Assembly (NCBI RefSeq): GCF_003025555.1
Contig: NZ_PYMH01000005.1
Span: 266,218 to 330,217, forward strand
Direction: 5' to 3'
From: Photobacterium lutimaris
GTDB lineage: Bacteria; Pseudomonadota; Gammaproteobacteria; Enterobacterales; Vibrionaceae
Length of the DNA: 64,000 bases
Within the stretch, counting starts at the first letter, position 1. Each line of letters begins with the position of its first letter. Positions 9,217 through 17,924 of this stretch are shown here, piece by piece. Under the pieces are notes generated by a model. That model was given only the letters and a program-made list of their open reading frames with translations, was not told the origin of the DNA and searched no databases. The translations under genes and the position numbers were made by a program.

Positions 9217-9561
9217 ATGATGGTTCTGTGGCGACATGGATTGTTGGTATTGTTGCTGGTATCTGGTGGTGCGCACGCGGTTAAAGAGCGTGAGTTGGGC
9301 GAGATCTTTATCGAAGAATCACAATTGAAGCAGCCGTTAGAGTTTATCGGTCAGGGTAGCCGCCCAGTCGATAATACAGGACGGGATAATTACAGTATTT
9401 ATCAAAATAAGAATATTGAAGATCCTACCGAATTCGGGGCTGGCCTGAAATTCAATGCGACGGATGATTTTAGTATTTCTGTCGAGGCGGGTGGTGCGAT
9501 GGTCGATGACAGCACGGTTGATATCGATAGCGGCGCGGTTAAATTTGAACTCAGCTATTAA
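9217..9561 (+). CDS. Small exported protein of unknown function
   Basis: 114 residues. A signal peptide ends around GGAHA (about residue 21). The mature part is acidic and polar, and its C-terminal half alternates polar and apolar residues (FGAGLKFNATDDFSISVEAGG), as in beta strands of outer-membrane proteins, ending in Tyr. It is too short for a complete barrel alone. The start is uncertain between closely spaced ATGs at 9213-9222. Followed by a strong terminator. Function unknown. Confidence 0.6.
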   Translation: MMVLWRHGLLVLLLVSGGAHAVKERELGEIFIEESQLKQPLEFIGQGSRPVDNTGRDNYSIYQNKNIEDPTEFGAGLKFNATDDFSISVEAGGAMVDDSTVDIDSGAVKFELSY

Positions 9562-9594
9562 TCTGTGTGACTGTCGGAAATTTCTTAGCAGCGG

Positions 9595-9621
9595 AAAGGC
9601 TTACTTCGGTGAGCCTTTTTT
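9595..9621 (+). terminator. Terminator with TTCG tetraloop
   Basis: A 10-bp stem (9595-9604 with 9609-9618, one T-G pair) is capped by TTCG and followed by a T run. This is a textbook intrinsic terminator for the small exported protein gene upstream. Confidence 0.88.
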
Positions 9622-9819
9622 ATGCCATTAATCGGTAAGCAAACGCATTCATGGGGTTATGCTCCATACCTGAGGTCACTTTGGGGACACTTTAGGTAGA
9701 TGAATATCTCTATGCCCCTAATGGCTCGCAAAAAATAGCTTTCAATGCATCCCTGTAAACGCCTTCATATAGAATGATGAAGTGCAGTAACTATCAACGA
9801 AAGTGGCAGGGAAAAACGA

Positions 9820-10101
9820 ATGGCAAAGTATCAATTCTTTTGTAAGCCAGATTCAAACCGTAAAGCGTTTACGTATATTGAAATGGCAAGCAACAGCTTT
9901 TCTGCTGAGAAACAGCAGTTATTGGAAGTGGGTTTCGAGGTTGAGGGTGATGTGATTTATGCGGATTCATCAGATGAGGCTGTAGACAAATTCAAATCAA
10001 ACTTCGTCGCGCCTCTAGAGGACTATGCCAATTCACATCCCGCTGGTGGTATAGCGACTTTTATGTTCGAGACATTTAAAGCGATCCGAGGCAAAAAATA
10101 G
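9820..10101 (+). CDS. Hypothetical 93-residue cytoplasmic protein
   Basis: No signal peptide or membrane segment. The sequence begins MAKYQFFCKPDSNRKAF and is a mixed acidic and basic soluble protein with one cysteine near the start. No family is recognised. The gene is isolated, with about 260 bases of non-coding DNA before it and 190 after. Codon use resembles neighbouring genes, so it is probably real. Confidence 0.55.
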   Translation: MAKYQFFCKPDSNRKAFTYIEMASNSFSAEKQQLLEVGFEVEGDVIYADSSDEAVDKFKSNFVAPLEDYANSHPAGGIATFMFETFKAIRGKK

Positions 10102-10291
10102 TTGGTAATCTTATTCAATACGCATTGTTCGGTGTTCCTAAGTGCCTAATTAATTTTAATTTGGTTGGTCTTTGACCACCGATGCTGAAATATCAACCGG
10201 CAGTGTAAAATGTCGGTTAATTCTCTTGTTCCTTAACATTTAATCGTTTCCGTCGCTTTAAGATCCTGCCTTTTATCGCAGTGGAAATAAC

Positions 10292-10678
10292 ATGAAAAAG
10301 ATAATGCCCCTCCTTCTCGCTTTCGGGCTGTGCGCGTCAATGAATGCCAATGCCGGGACCGGGATCGGCGTGTCTGTTGGCGACCCTTTCTGGGGGCTAG
10401 ATATGAAACACAATGGCTTTCGGGTCAATGTCAGCCTTGATGATCAGTTCGGGGTCGGTGTGAATAAAACCTATGGTGTACAAGGGACACCTCTTTACCT
10501 CTTTCTTGGGGGACAATACGTAGACAGAAACAAACACTATGTTGCGATCACACCGGGTATCGGGGCGGAATTTCGCGTACGTCCTATGGGCTTCTATGTT
10601 GATTTGACGCCTGCGGTATATTTGGATGAGCTGGATATCGAGCTGGAAGCAAGAGCGGGTTTTCGAGTCTACTTCTAA
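10292..10678 (+). CDS. Small exported beta-rich protein, probably outer-membrane associated
   Basis: 128 residues. A typical signal peptide (MKKIMPLLLAFGLCASMNANA) is followed by glycine-rich alternating strands (GIGVSVGDPFWGLDM, YLFLGGQYV, GIGAEFRV) and a C-terminal phenylalanine. These marks suggest a small outer-membrane beta structure. The specific family is not recognised. It converges on a shared bidirectional terminator with the enoyl-CoA hydratase gene. Confidence 0.6.
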   Translation: MKKIMPLLLAFGLCASMNANAGTGIGVSVGDPFWGLDMKHNGFRVNVSLDDQFGVGVNKTYGVQGTPLYLFLGGQYVDRNKHYVAITPGIGAEFRVRPMGFYVDLTPAVYLDELDIELEARAGFRVYF

Positions 10679-10790
10679 GTGTCGGAATCAGTTTTTGTGT
10701 CGTCATCCTTTCATTTCAATATCTGACACATTACTGTTCGCCAAATGGTGAGGGACTTATTTTAACTAAATAGCTTTCTCAGCGTTGACG

Positions 10791-10825
10791 AAAAGCTGCC
10801 ATAACACAATGTTATGGCGGCTTTT
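10791..10825. terminator. Bidirectional terminator between convergent genes
   Basis: A long stem (AAAAGC, a mismatch, then GCCATAACA paired around a CAA loop) carries A and T runs on opposite sides. It can therefore end transcription from the exported protein gene (plus) and the enoyl-CoA hydratase gene (minus). Confidence 0.85.
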
Positions 10826-10849
10826 GCCTATATACTTGGGGGCTTGCGG

Positions 10850-11662
10850 TTATTTTGCCAAATCGGCAGCCGTATCGACAAAGATGCCTTGGATATCTTT
10901 TGCTTCTCGTTCCGTTTGTCCTCCGTGTTTCAGAAAGGCTGAAATAATGGCTTGGGTCTTTTCTTCTTTTGCCCGGTCTAGGAAGTAGCGTAGCTCTAGC
11001 TCTGATCCTGCATTTTCATCTTTAATTGACGCCTCGATGATCTCTTTGTACATCACGATATCGCGGATCTCTAATTGGCTGATCACACCAAGTACTTGGG
11101 CGAGAAAGCTCTCCATTTCAGCTTTTGGTACATACTGGGTAATAATGTTCAGCGCTTCTGCTTGCTGGGCAGTAAAATCATTCCCCATCAGTAGGGCTTG
11201 CAGCGCCTTATTTTTCCCCATTCTTCGGGCAAACTGTACGGCACCCTGACCGCCTGTCGGGATATTTACGTGAATTTCTGGCTGAGCAAACGCTGAAGAT
11301 TCCGTGCCATAGGCCAAATCACACGCCATAACGAACTCATTACCGCCCCCTCGAGCGACACCGTCGACAACGGCTACCGATACCTGCTTCATTGCTTTGA
11401 TATTGGCAATCATATGATTGAATTCAATCGATGCTGCCTGGCCACCCTGCGTGCCGTTAATCACATTCAAATCTAAGTGAGCCAAAAAGAACTGCGCGTG
11501 TAGTGATTTGAACACGACGACTTTTGTCTCTCGGTCATCTGTAAGTGATAACACAAAAGCATTGATTTCATTTATTAAATCAATCGTTAATACATTTACC
11601 GGTGGGTTGTTGATGGTTACTGTTGCAATGCCGTTGTCATGGTTAATCGATAACTTGCTCAT
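10850..11662 (-). CDS. Enoyl-CoA hydratase/isomerase family protein
   Basis: 270 residues of crotonase fold. The first 100 residues contain the family pattern ATVTINNPPVNVL and the oxyanion-hole region around ARGGGNEFVMACDLAYG. Members hydrate, isomerise or hydrolyse acyl-CoA thioesters; the exact substrate cannot be assigned. The gene is divergent from a LysR-type regulator 135 bases away, which is the usual arrangement for a regulator and its target. Confidence 0.85.
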   Translation of the reverse strand: MSKLSINHDNGIATVTINNPPVNVLTIDLINEINAFVLSLTDDRETKVVVFKSLHAQFFLAHLDLNVINGTQGGQAASIEFNHMIANIKAMKQVSVAVVDGVARGGGNEFVMACDLAYGTESSAFAQPEIHVNIPTGGQGAVQFARRMGKNKALQALLMGNDFTAQQAEALNIITQYVPKAEMESFLAQVLGVISQLEIRDIVMYKEIIEASIKDENAGSELELRYFLDRAKEEKTQAIISAFLKHGGQTEREAKDIQGIFVDTAADLAK

Positions 11663-11797
11663 GGTATTTCCTCACTTAGCGTAATAGGCTTGTTAAGTGT
11701 ATGCCCTCAATATGTGGTTACTATATGTTTGTAATAGATGAAGAAAAATGCTCATATTGGCATATAATTGGTGCTTAAAAGGCAACAAAGAGGATGT

Positions 11798-12745
11798 ATG
11801 GATTTTCCCACTCGATTACTGCTGTTACTTGAGGTGGTAGAGCTCGGCTCATTTACCAAAGTTTCCGAGCAAAGAAACGTTGATAGATCGGTGATCTCTA
11901 AACATATAAGCCGGTTGGAAGAGGAGCTGGGTGTGCGATTGCTCAATCGCACAACACGTTCGCTTTCTTTAACTGCCGCTGGCAACGAAATGGTGAATCA
12001 AGCCAAGTCATTGCGGACTTTGTTGAGCAACACCCATCGGTTGGCACAGAATTACCATGCCGAACCTAAAGGCGTATTGCGCATTACCAGTTCAACCTTG
12101 TTCGGCCGACAACATGTTCAGCAAGCCGTGTTGGCTTTTCAGCAACAATACTCTGATGTGGACATTGAATTACGCTTAGAAGATCGTGTGGTCGATATGG
12201 TCAGCGAAGGGTTTGATATCGGATTTCGTATCGGTAAGCCGAAAGCCTCTAGTCTGATTTCGAGGAAAATTGCGCGTAATAGACTGTTGATTGTCGCCTC
12301 TCCTGCTTTTATTCAAAATTACGGTGAAATAAATACAGTTGAACAGCTGGAGTCATTACCCGCTACCGTGTATTCAGGCCCGGGACTGTTGCTAGATACA
12401 TTCAGTTATGTCGATGACAACCAAGAGCAGCAGTCTTTTCAGCTAAAAGTCGCATATAGAGTGAATGATGTTGAAATGGTGACAAAGAGTGCGGTGGCTG
12501 GGAACACGTTGGCGGTTGTTACTGCGCAGATGATTGAAGGTGAAATCTTGGAAGGCAAACTTATTCCGATCATGACTCACCTGCATCTCGATGATTTTGG
12601 CACGTTCTATGCTGTATATCCACACCGGGATGCCCCCATCAAAACGAAACTGTTTATCGAGACGCTCAAATCCATTATCGGTGCAGAGATACCGGTATGG
12701 GAGAAACAGATCCCTCATTTTGAACAGATGTATGGACGCCAATAG
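11798..12745 (+). CDS. LysR family transcriptional regulator
   Basis: 315 residues. The N-terminal winged helix-turn-helix (about 5-62, with SFTKVSEQRNVDRSVISKHI) is followed by a LysR substrate-binding domain. The ATG at 11798 is chosen because AAAGAGGA lies just upstream; an earlier GTG at 11768 has no such site. It probably controls the divergent enoyl-CoA hydratase gene and itself (inference). The intervening 135 bases contain the A/T-rich repeated CATATTGGCATAT, a possible part of the operator. Ligand unknown. Confidence 0.88.
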   Translation: MDFPTRLLLLLEVVELGSFTKVSEQRNVDRSVISKHISRLEEELGVRLLNRTTRSLSLTAAGNEMVNQAKSLRTLLSNTHRLAQNYHAEPKGVLRITSSTLFGRQHVQQAVLAFQQQYSDVDIELRLEDRVVDMVSEGFDIGFRIGKPKASSLISRKIARNRLLIVASPAFIQNYGEINTVEQLESLPATVYSGPGLLLDTFSYVDDNQEQQSFQLKVAYRVNDVEMVTKSAVAGNTLAVVTAQMIEGEILEGKLIPIMTHLHLDDFGTFYAVYPHRDAPIKTKLFIETLKSIIGAEIPVWEKQIPHFEQMYGRQ

Positions 12746-12759
12746 CCGCTTAACCACTG

Positions 12760-12781
12760 ATCCTCGCCGAAGGGCGAGGAT
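12760..12781 (+). terminator. Hairpin after the LysR gene
   Basis: An 8-9-bp GC-rich stem (TCCTCGCC paired with GGCGAGGA) starts 15 bases after the LysR stop codon. The following T tract is weak, so termination may be partial or Rho-assisted. Confidence 0.6.
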
Positions 12782-12839
12782 GTCAGGCTTTTAGCCCAAC
12801 GGAAAAATTAACAAGCAATGTGTGTCTGTAAAAACACGG

Positions 12840-12876
12840 GATCCCTCTATGTGTTCTTCATATACCATGAGGGGTC
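12840..12876 (-). terminator. Possible terminator for the XRE gene
   Basis: GATCCCTC (12840-12847) pairs with GAGGGGTC (12869-12876) with one G-T pair, and on the minus strand it is followed by CCGTGTTTTT. It lies 20 bases past the stop of the XRE gene at 12897. Confidence 0.5.
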
Positions 12877-12896
12877 AATGAGCTAAGGTACGATGC

Positions 12897-13181
12897 TTAT
12901 TTCAGCAGCATCGAGCTTAAGTACAACTTTTCTACATCACTGAGGTTTTTCGCAACCGTAATGGCTTCGCGAAGTGGTTCAGATAGCTCTAAAAAGTAGC
13001 TCGGTGGTACATCAAACAAGCGAACCGCTTTGCCGATCACTTTTCTTGAGGGGGTATGCTTACCATTTTCGATAAGAGAAAGGTATGTCGGCGTGATATC
13101 AAGATGGCTGGCACACTCTTCACTTTTCATTTTCTTGTGAAGCCTTAGTGCCCTAATTTTAAAACCGCTAATACTCATCAA
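12897..13181 (-). CDS. XRE family helix-turn-helix protein
   Basis: 94 residues. An XRE/Cro-type helix-turn-helix spans about residues 7-60, with the recognisable ASHLDITPTYLSLIENGKHTPSR core. The C-terminal 30 residues are helical and could dimerise. It lies 62 bases downstream of an unknown 117-residue gene on the same strand, an arrangement also seen in toxin-antitoxin and small regulatory pairs, but no toxin fold is recognised. Part of an AT-rich patch. Confidence 0.8.
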   Translation of the reverse strand: MMSISGFKIRALRLHKKMKSEECASHLDITPTYLSLIENGKHTPSRKVIGKAVRLFDVPPSYFLELSEPLREAITVAKNLSDVEKLYLSSMLLK

Positions 13182-13243
13182 ATCTAGTCACCATTATTAC
13201 TATTTATTAAAAAAAACATTTTTGTCAGGGGAAGGGAGACACA

Positions 13244-13597
13244 TTAATCCATCTTTACTGGCGGCATGCTAGCTATTTTTGCTGCTAGGTATTTATCTTC
13301 CTCTGGATTAATCTTGAAGTGGATAAACGAGGTCTCAAAGTTATCATCGTAAGTTAGGCGCTGGGCAACACCGGCTGCTTGATCATTATCGAATACTATC
13401 CAGTATTCAATACGGCCATTTAAGTCGTTGTTGAAGGTTGTCATGTACTTAATCGTTTGATTTCCAAATGGGACGTCATTCCTTATAAAGTAAAGTTTCT
13501 CTGCCACATTGATTAAATCTTGTGACACAAAGTACACGAGAAAAGCCTTGGCTTCCTCACTAAGTTCATTTAATTCAGTGATATGGGCGTAGTTCAT
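13244..13597 (-). CDS. Hypothetical 117-residue protein
   Basis: A soluble acidic protein without signal peptide or membrane helix, beginning MNYAHITELNELSEEAKAF. It contains aromatic-rich strands (GRIEYWIVFDND) and no familiar motif. The upstream region is AT-rich and divergent from a second XRE gene at 13790. The downstream partner on the same strand is an XRE protein. It could be a small accessory or toxin-like protein, but nothing beyond the gene arrangement supports that. Confidence 0.55.
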   Translation of the reverse strand: MNYAHITELNELSEEAKAFLVYFVSQDLINVAEKLYFIRNDVPFGNQTIKYMTTFNNDLNGRIEYWIVFDNDQAAGVAQRLTYDDNFETSFIHFKINPEEDKYLAAKIASMPPVKMD

Positions 13598-13762
13598 ATT
13601 ATTTAAACTTTTTAAATATATTGTTTTATTAAATCATCTTTTTAGAACTAATATATGATTACCTTAAAGAGTAATTATATCAACTGATAATTTTTGGAAT
13701 GTTAGATAAGCATTTTATTTTCATTTTTCCTGTTGTAATAAAAAAAAGTCTGAGTACAATGT

Positions 13763-13784
13763 ACCTCCTGTGCTGGCTGGAGGT
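13763..13784 (+). promoter_or_regulatory. Hairpin that pairs the ribosome binding site of the second XRE gene
   Basis: ACCTCC (13763-13768) is the exact complement of GGAGGT (13779-13784), which is the Shine-Dalgarno sequence five bases before the ATG at 13790. The 10-base spacer would form the loop. A GTACaatGTAC inverted repeat just before it (about 13754-13764) could be an operator for the XRE product. Confidence 0.5.
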
Positions 13785-13789
13785 TAATT

Positions 13790-14005
13790 ATGGGTAGTGA
13801 ATGTCATAGTGAAAATATTGATATCAAGTCTATAAGAATGCGACTAAAAGTTAGCCAGCATGAATTTGCCGAAGCACTTGGACTAAGCCAAGAAACGATC
13901 AAAAGCTGGGAGCAAGGGCGCCGTAATCCTACTGGTTTAGCGAAGAAAGCTCTTAAGCTGATGGAAAAAGATCTTGAGCTTTATTATAGATTTAAGTTCA
14001 ACTGA
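13790..14005 (+). CDS. Small XRE family helix-turn-helix regulator
   Basis: 71 residues, nearly all helix-turn-helix: IRMRLKVSQHEFAEALGLS followed by ETIKSWEQGRRNPTG. This form is common in HigA-like and phage-type antitoxins or repressors. It has a strong ribosome binding site (GGAGGT, five bases away) that may be hidden in a hairpin. No obvious toxin gene is adjacent on the same strand; the next reading frame (14042) is doubtful. It is divergent from the 117-residue gene. Confidence 0.8.
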   Translation: MGSECHSENIDIKSIRMRLKVSQHEFAEALGLSQETIKSWEQGRRNPTGLAKKALKLMEKDLELYYRFKFN

Positions 14006-14047
14006 ACAAATGACCGATGGCATCTCATTCCTTCCTGCAAGGTGCTA

Positions 14048-14254
14048 TTGGTCATTTCTTTCGCCACATACAAGGGTCAAATATTGAAACATGATGAATA
14101 TGAACTTGACTTATACTTTGAAAATATTGAAGAAATAAATAAATCCATTGATGGAATAGACTTTGTTCTTAGCGATGATTTCCTTAATTTTCGACACCTC
14201 AATGTAGTAATACTTTTCATCATAATATTCGCTATTTATTTATTATTCTTTTAA
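14048..14254 (+). CDS. Doubtful small protein with a C-terminal membrane helix
   Basis: About 68 residues if a TTG at 14048 is used (AAGG lies six bases before it); a GTG at 14042 is the other option and no ATG exists. The product is acidic in the middle (YELDLYFENIEEINKS) and ends in a strongly hydrophobic helix (VVILFIIIFAIYLLFF). It follows the small XRE gene by about 40 bases. Low GC and the non-ATG start make it uncertain. Confidence 0.3.
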   Translation: MVISFATYKGQILKHDEYELDLYFENIEEINKSIDGIDFVLSDDFLNFRHLNVVILFIIIFAIYLLFF

Positions 14255-14342
14255 ATGGAGGGTAAGCGTATTATCACGCCGCCATAACCTTAATATCTCT
14301 ACTTTTTTTCGCTTTAAATACATGAAATATAAAAGAGATATT

Positions 14343-15833
14343 ATGCTGAGTTTTTATAAAGAAAATTGGTTCAACAACATCAAAGGAGATTTATTATCGG
14401 GAATTGTGGTGGCATTAGCCCTCATACCAGAAGCTATCGCATTCTCAATCATCGCAGGCTTAGACCCTAAAGTTGGCCTCTATGCATCCTTTTCAATCTG
14501 CGTAGTCATTGCTTTCACTGGCTCACGTTCGGGCATGATTTCCGCTTCGACAGGTGCAATGGCTTTGCTAATGACGACATTAGTGAAAGAGCATGGCCTG
14601 GAATACTTATTAGCCGCTTCTTTTTTGGCTGGGATCCTGCAATACACCATTGGGTTGCTCAAGCTGGGTGATCTCATGCGTTTTGTTTCGCGCTCCATTG
14701 TGACAGGTTTCGTGAATGCCCTGGCTATCCTTATCTTCATGGCGCAATTGCCAGAACTGACAGGTGTTACTTGGCATGTCTATGCGTTAACAGGAGCTGG
14801 GTTGGGGATTATTTACCTATTTCCGTATATCCCTAAGCTTGGCAAGTTATTGCCTTCTCCATTAGTGTGTATCATTGCGATCACAGTCTGTACCGTCATG
14901 TTTAAGATTGATGTTCGTACTGTGGGGGATATGGGGGCACTGCCTGATTCTCTTCCTGTCTTTTTGATCCCAAATGTCCCGTTTTCAATCGAAACGCTAT
15001 ACATTATCCTCCCGTATTCATTCGCATTGGCAGTGGTCGGCGTGCTTGAATCGATGATGACGGCAAAAATCATTGACGACATTACCGATACACCAAGTGA
15101 CAACAATGCTGAGTGCAAAGGCCAGGGGATCGCGAATATGGTCTCTGCCATGTTCGGTGGTATGGCGGGATGTGCAATGATTGGTCAGTCGATGATCAAC
15201 ATGAGTTCGGGCGGTAGAACGCGGCTTTCTACCTTGGCTGCCGGGGTTTTCTTACTCATTATGGTTGTGTTCCTTGGTGATTACCTGAAACAAATTCCGA
15301 TGGCAGCATTGGTCGCTGTCATGATCATGGTTTCTATTAGTACGTTTTCTTGGAAGTCGATCATTGATATCAAGCATCACCCACTGAATGCCAATGCAGT
15401 GATGATTTCGACTGTCGTTTCCGTCGTCCTAACCCATAACCTTGCGATTGGTGTCGTCGTCGGTGTGGTTGTTTCGACCGTTTTTTATGCCAACCACAGC
15501 CGCAAGATCATGAAGGTGACAGATGATGTGGTGGTTCTCAATGAACATACAATACATAAGGTGCATGGTCAGATATTTTTTGCCTCAGCCTACAACTTCA
15601 TCGATATGTTCAACTTCAAACACCCAACGAAGTACGTCACGATAGACTTGTCTGATGCGCATTTCTGGGATATCACCGCCGTTGGGGCACTAGATAAAGT
15701 GATCATCAAGTTTATGGAGGCAGGCTCTATGGTTGATGTCGTGGGAATGAATGAAGAGTCTGAACAGATGATCACCAAGTTCGCCATATTCGACAAACCC
15801 GAAAAACTGGCGAATCAGGCTATTGGCCACTGA
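14343..15833 (+). CDS. SulP family anion transporter with STAS domain
   Basis: About 496 residues. The N-terminal 380 residues carry many membrane helices and the SulP signature near the start ([19 protein letters not shown], then GLYASF). The last 100 residues are a STAS domain ([21 protein letters not shown]). SulP proteins move sulfate, bicarbonate or related anions. A sulfate or bicarbonate role cannot be settled from sequence. The ATG at 14343 has AAAAGAGA in front; the ATG seven codons upstream (14322) has none. Single-gene unit with a palindrome downstream. Confidence 0.9.
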   Translation: MLSFYKENWFNNIKGDLLSGIVVALALIPEAIAFSIIAGLDPKVGLYASFSICVVIAFTGSRSGMISASTGAMALLMTTLVKEHGLEYLLAASFLAGILQYTIGLLKLGDLMRFVSRSIVTGFVNALAILIFMAQLPELTGVTWHVYALTGAGLGIIYLFPYIPKLGKLLPSPLVCIIAITVCTVMFKIDVRTVGDMGALPDSLPVFLIPNVPFSIETLYIILPYSFALAVVGVLESMMTAKIIDDITDTPSDNNAECKGQGIANMVSAMFGGMAGCAMIGQSMINMSSGGRTRLSTLAAGVFLLIMVVFLGDYLKQIPMAALVAVMIMVSISTFSWKSIIDIKHHPLNANAVMISTVVSVVLTHNLAIGVVVGVVVSTVFYANHSRKIMKVTDDVVVLNEHTIHKVHGQIFFASAYNFIDMFNFKHPTKYVTIDLSDAHFWDITAVGALDKVIIKFMEAGSMVDVVGMNEESEQMITKFAIFDKPEKLANQAIGH

Positions 15834-15861
15834 TTATTAAGAAGGAATATGTGTGACAAAT

Positions 15862-15889
15862 GTTCAAATGGCATATATGCCATTTGAAC
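15862..15889. terminator. Perfect palindrome between convergent genes
   Basis: A 28-base perfect palindrome is centred on GCATATATGC, 29 bases past the SulP stop and just before the end of the convergent lipoprotein gene. It can form a long hairpin in both transcripts, but neither side has a proper T run. It may be a terminator, an mRNA-stabilising element or a protein site. Confidence 0.5.
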
Positions 15890-15909
15890 TCCCCCGCTTT
15901 ATTCGACAG

Positions 15910-16611
15910 CTACTCTGATGCAGTCGCTTTGATGTCTACTTTCCCGCTCGTCATATCAACATCCGCGTGATAAACAGCATGCGGGTCTCCGTAATGTTTG
16001 AAAGTAAAATCATAAACGTTTGCTGGAGCCCATATTTTTAAAGTTTTAAAAGGCGTTATGTCATATCCATCTTGCTGGTAGAGCTCCGTCTCTATCACTT
16101 TTGCCATAGCAGATTGTTGGTTGGCTGTTCTATCAATACTGGGTTCGAGCGAGGGGTTGCTTGGATATGAAACACCGTTGTTCTTAATCAAGCGGAAAGC
16201 GCCGTTGCTCCACACCATAAAATCTTGCCAACCGTTGCTGGTGCTATCCGTTAAAAGGACTGGGGGTTTTACCACTGACATCTGGCTAATGATGTTGCCT
16301 GTTTGGTCGAAGATAGCTGCAGTACACCCGCCACTGCCGCAAAAGTAGCTGTCTTGTATCAAGACAAAATGCTCGGCAACGCCATCGTTGTTAAGATCCG
16401 CACTGCCGGTAAGGTAACGGATATTGTCTTGCTCAAGCGAAAGCCCTTCGGGTGCTAAGATGCTGTCATCAACCCATTGGGCAATAATACTGGCGTTAAC
16501 CGTCTGGTTAGCTGAGGCACGGCTATTGCTATCGACACTCTTGGTTGCGCTGCATCCGATGAGAAGAAGTGAGCTGAACAGGCATATCTTTCCTAATTCG
16601 CGGTTGAACAT
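15910..16611 (-). CDS. Lipoprotein of unknown function
   Basis: 233 residues. The signal ends in a lipobox (LLLIGC, Cys about residue 20), so it should be lipid-anchored. Residue +2 is Ser, which favours the outer membrane by the usual Lol rule. The middle has a CGSGGC motif and a segment like those of exported repeat proteins that report dissolved cargo (DLNNDGVAEHFVLIQD, an FG-GAP-like loop). Family not recognised. An octamer tandem repeat lies about 95 bases upstream of its start. Confidence 0.65.
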   Translation of the reverse strand: MFNRELGKICLFSSLLLIGCSATKSVDSNSRASANQTVNASIIAQWVDDSILAPEGLSLEQDNIRYLTGSADLNNDGVAEHFVLIQDSYFCGSGGCTAAIFDQTGNIISQMSVVKPPVLLTDSTSNGWQDFMVWSNGAFRLIKNNGVSYPSNPSLEPSIDRTANQQSAMAKVIETELYQQDGYDITPFKTLKIWAPANVYDFTFKHYGDPHAVYHADVDMTSGKVDIKATASE

Positions 16612-16705
16612 TTCTCTTGCTCTTTGGTCGGTACGATTAGGTTATAAGTATATAAAAGGAAAAAGCAGTGACAAAATTTCTTAATCCGGTCAACAAACTA
16701 GAGAA

Positions 16706-16741
16706 GGTTGAGTGGTTGAGTGGTTGAGTGGTTGAGTGGTT
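16706..16741. repeat. Octamer tandem repeat (GGTTGAGT, four copies plus a partial)
   Basis: Perfect copies start at 16706, 16714, 16722 and 16730, then a broken fifth copy (GGTTGGGA). The array lies between the terminator of the dehydrogenase gene and the start of the lipoprotein gene at 16611, in the lipoprotein's likely promoter region. Such arrays can change copy number by slippage. Confidence 0.9.
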
Positions 16742-16772
16742 GGGAGCAGGAGATATTGGGCCTAAATAAACA

Positions 16773-16805
16773 GCGGTGCTGTAGCCATTACAGCCACAGC
16801 ACCGC
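16773..16805 (-). terminator. Terminator for the beta-hydroxyacid dehydrogenase
   Basis: A perfect 10-bp GC-rich stem (GCGGTGCTGT with ACAGCACCGC) is followed on the minus strand by TGTTTATTT. It lies 19 bases past the stop of the gene ending at 16824. Confidence 0.75.
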
Positions 16806-16823
16806 AGTCAAATAACGTTCGAA

Positions 16824-17705
16824 TTACTTCTTAAGGTTAGTGAAGTAGTCGAAGATTACTGGTACATCGTTGTTACCCATGCCTGCATCAACAGCAGCTT
16901 GTAGGCTTGTAGAAGTACCTTGTGCAATTAGAGACTCAGTGCCTAGCTCTTCACAAAGCGCAAGGAAGTAACCAAGATCTTTGTTGGCGTTAGCAACAGA
17001 GAAGCCCAGTTTCTCTTCGCCGTCTACAGCGTAGAACTTACAGAACTGCATGAACGGTGAGTTAGAAGGGCCCGCTGACATGATGTCAAATAGTTGCTGA
17101 CCGTCAACGCCTGCTAGTTTAGCCACTGCGAACGCTTGAGACATAGTTGCAACAGTCGTCATACCCATGAAGTTGTTCACAAGCTTAGTAACGTGACCTG
17201 AACCTAGCGCACCTAGGTGGAATACGTTTTCGCCTTGCTCGTCAAGAACTGGCTTAACGTTGTTGAACGTTTCTATGTCGCCAGCAGCCATGATGTTAAG
17301 AAGACCATCTTTAGCGTGAGCGGGAGTACGACCTAGAGGAGCATCGATCATACCTGCGCCTTTCTCTGCAAGGTCAGCACCGATCTTCTTAGTCGAAGCT
17401 GGGATAGACGTACCGAAGTCGATTAGCGTTTTGCCTTCAGACATACCCGCTAGGATACCCATCTCGCCGTAAACTACTTTTTCAACAACTTCAGACGTTG
17501 TCAGGCAAAGCATAACGATATCACTTTTCTCAGCGAGCTCTTTACCAGAAACCGCTTCAGATGCGTTGCCACGAGCGAGAACTGCTGCCACTGCATCTTT
17601 ATTAAGATCCATTACGTTAACTTCGTAACCACGGTTTTGAAGATTCTCAACCATGTTGCCGCCCATAAGGCCAAGACCGATGAAACCAATTACTGGTTTA
17701 GTCAT
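16824..17705 (-). CDS. NAD(P)-dependent beta-hydroxyacid dehydrogenase
   Basis: 293 residues of the 3-hydroxyisobutyrate / tartronate-semialdehyde / sulfolactaldehyde reductase family. The dinucleotide motif GxGxxG is at residues 10-15, substrate-binding DAPLGRT at 121-127, and the catalytic lysine Lys174 with Asn178 sits in GHVTKLVNNFM. The GRT in the substrate loop differs from the SGG or SGGT of many hydroxyisobutyrate enzymes and resembles sulfolactaldehyde reductase YihU. Codon choice is strongly biased to common codons, suggesting high expression. Substrate remains unproven; no sulfoquinovose genes are nearby. Confidence 0.85.
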   Translation of the reverse strand: MTKPVIGFIGLGLMGGNMVENLQNRGYEVNVMDLNKDAVAAVLARGNASEAVSGKELAEKSDIVMLCLTTSEVVEKVVYGEMGILAGMSEGKTLIDFGTSIPASTKKIGADLAEKGAGMIDAPLGRTPAHAKDGLLNIMAAGDIETFNNVKPVLDEQGENVFHLGALGSGHVTKLVNNFMGMTTVATMSQAFAVAKLAGVDGQQLFDIMSAGPSNSPFMQFCKFYAVDGEEKLGFSVANANKDLGYFLALCEELGTESLIAQGTSTSLQAAVDAGMGNNDVPVIFDYFTNLKK

Positions 17706-17924
17706 TTAAGACTCCTAATAAAATACTATTGTATGACTATATGGCTTAAGGATATACATCTGTCCGTCTTAAAGCAATCGTAGAATGCTTTGAAATTATC
17801 GCCAGTTCACAGTTTTTTGATCTGAGCCAAATCTAGGCCTTAGTTAAATTTTGACGTAAAAAAGTAGCGCAGAAGCCCAATAGAGACACCTAACTTGGTG
17901 TTTTGTATTGGGAATCGTTTTGCT

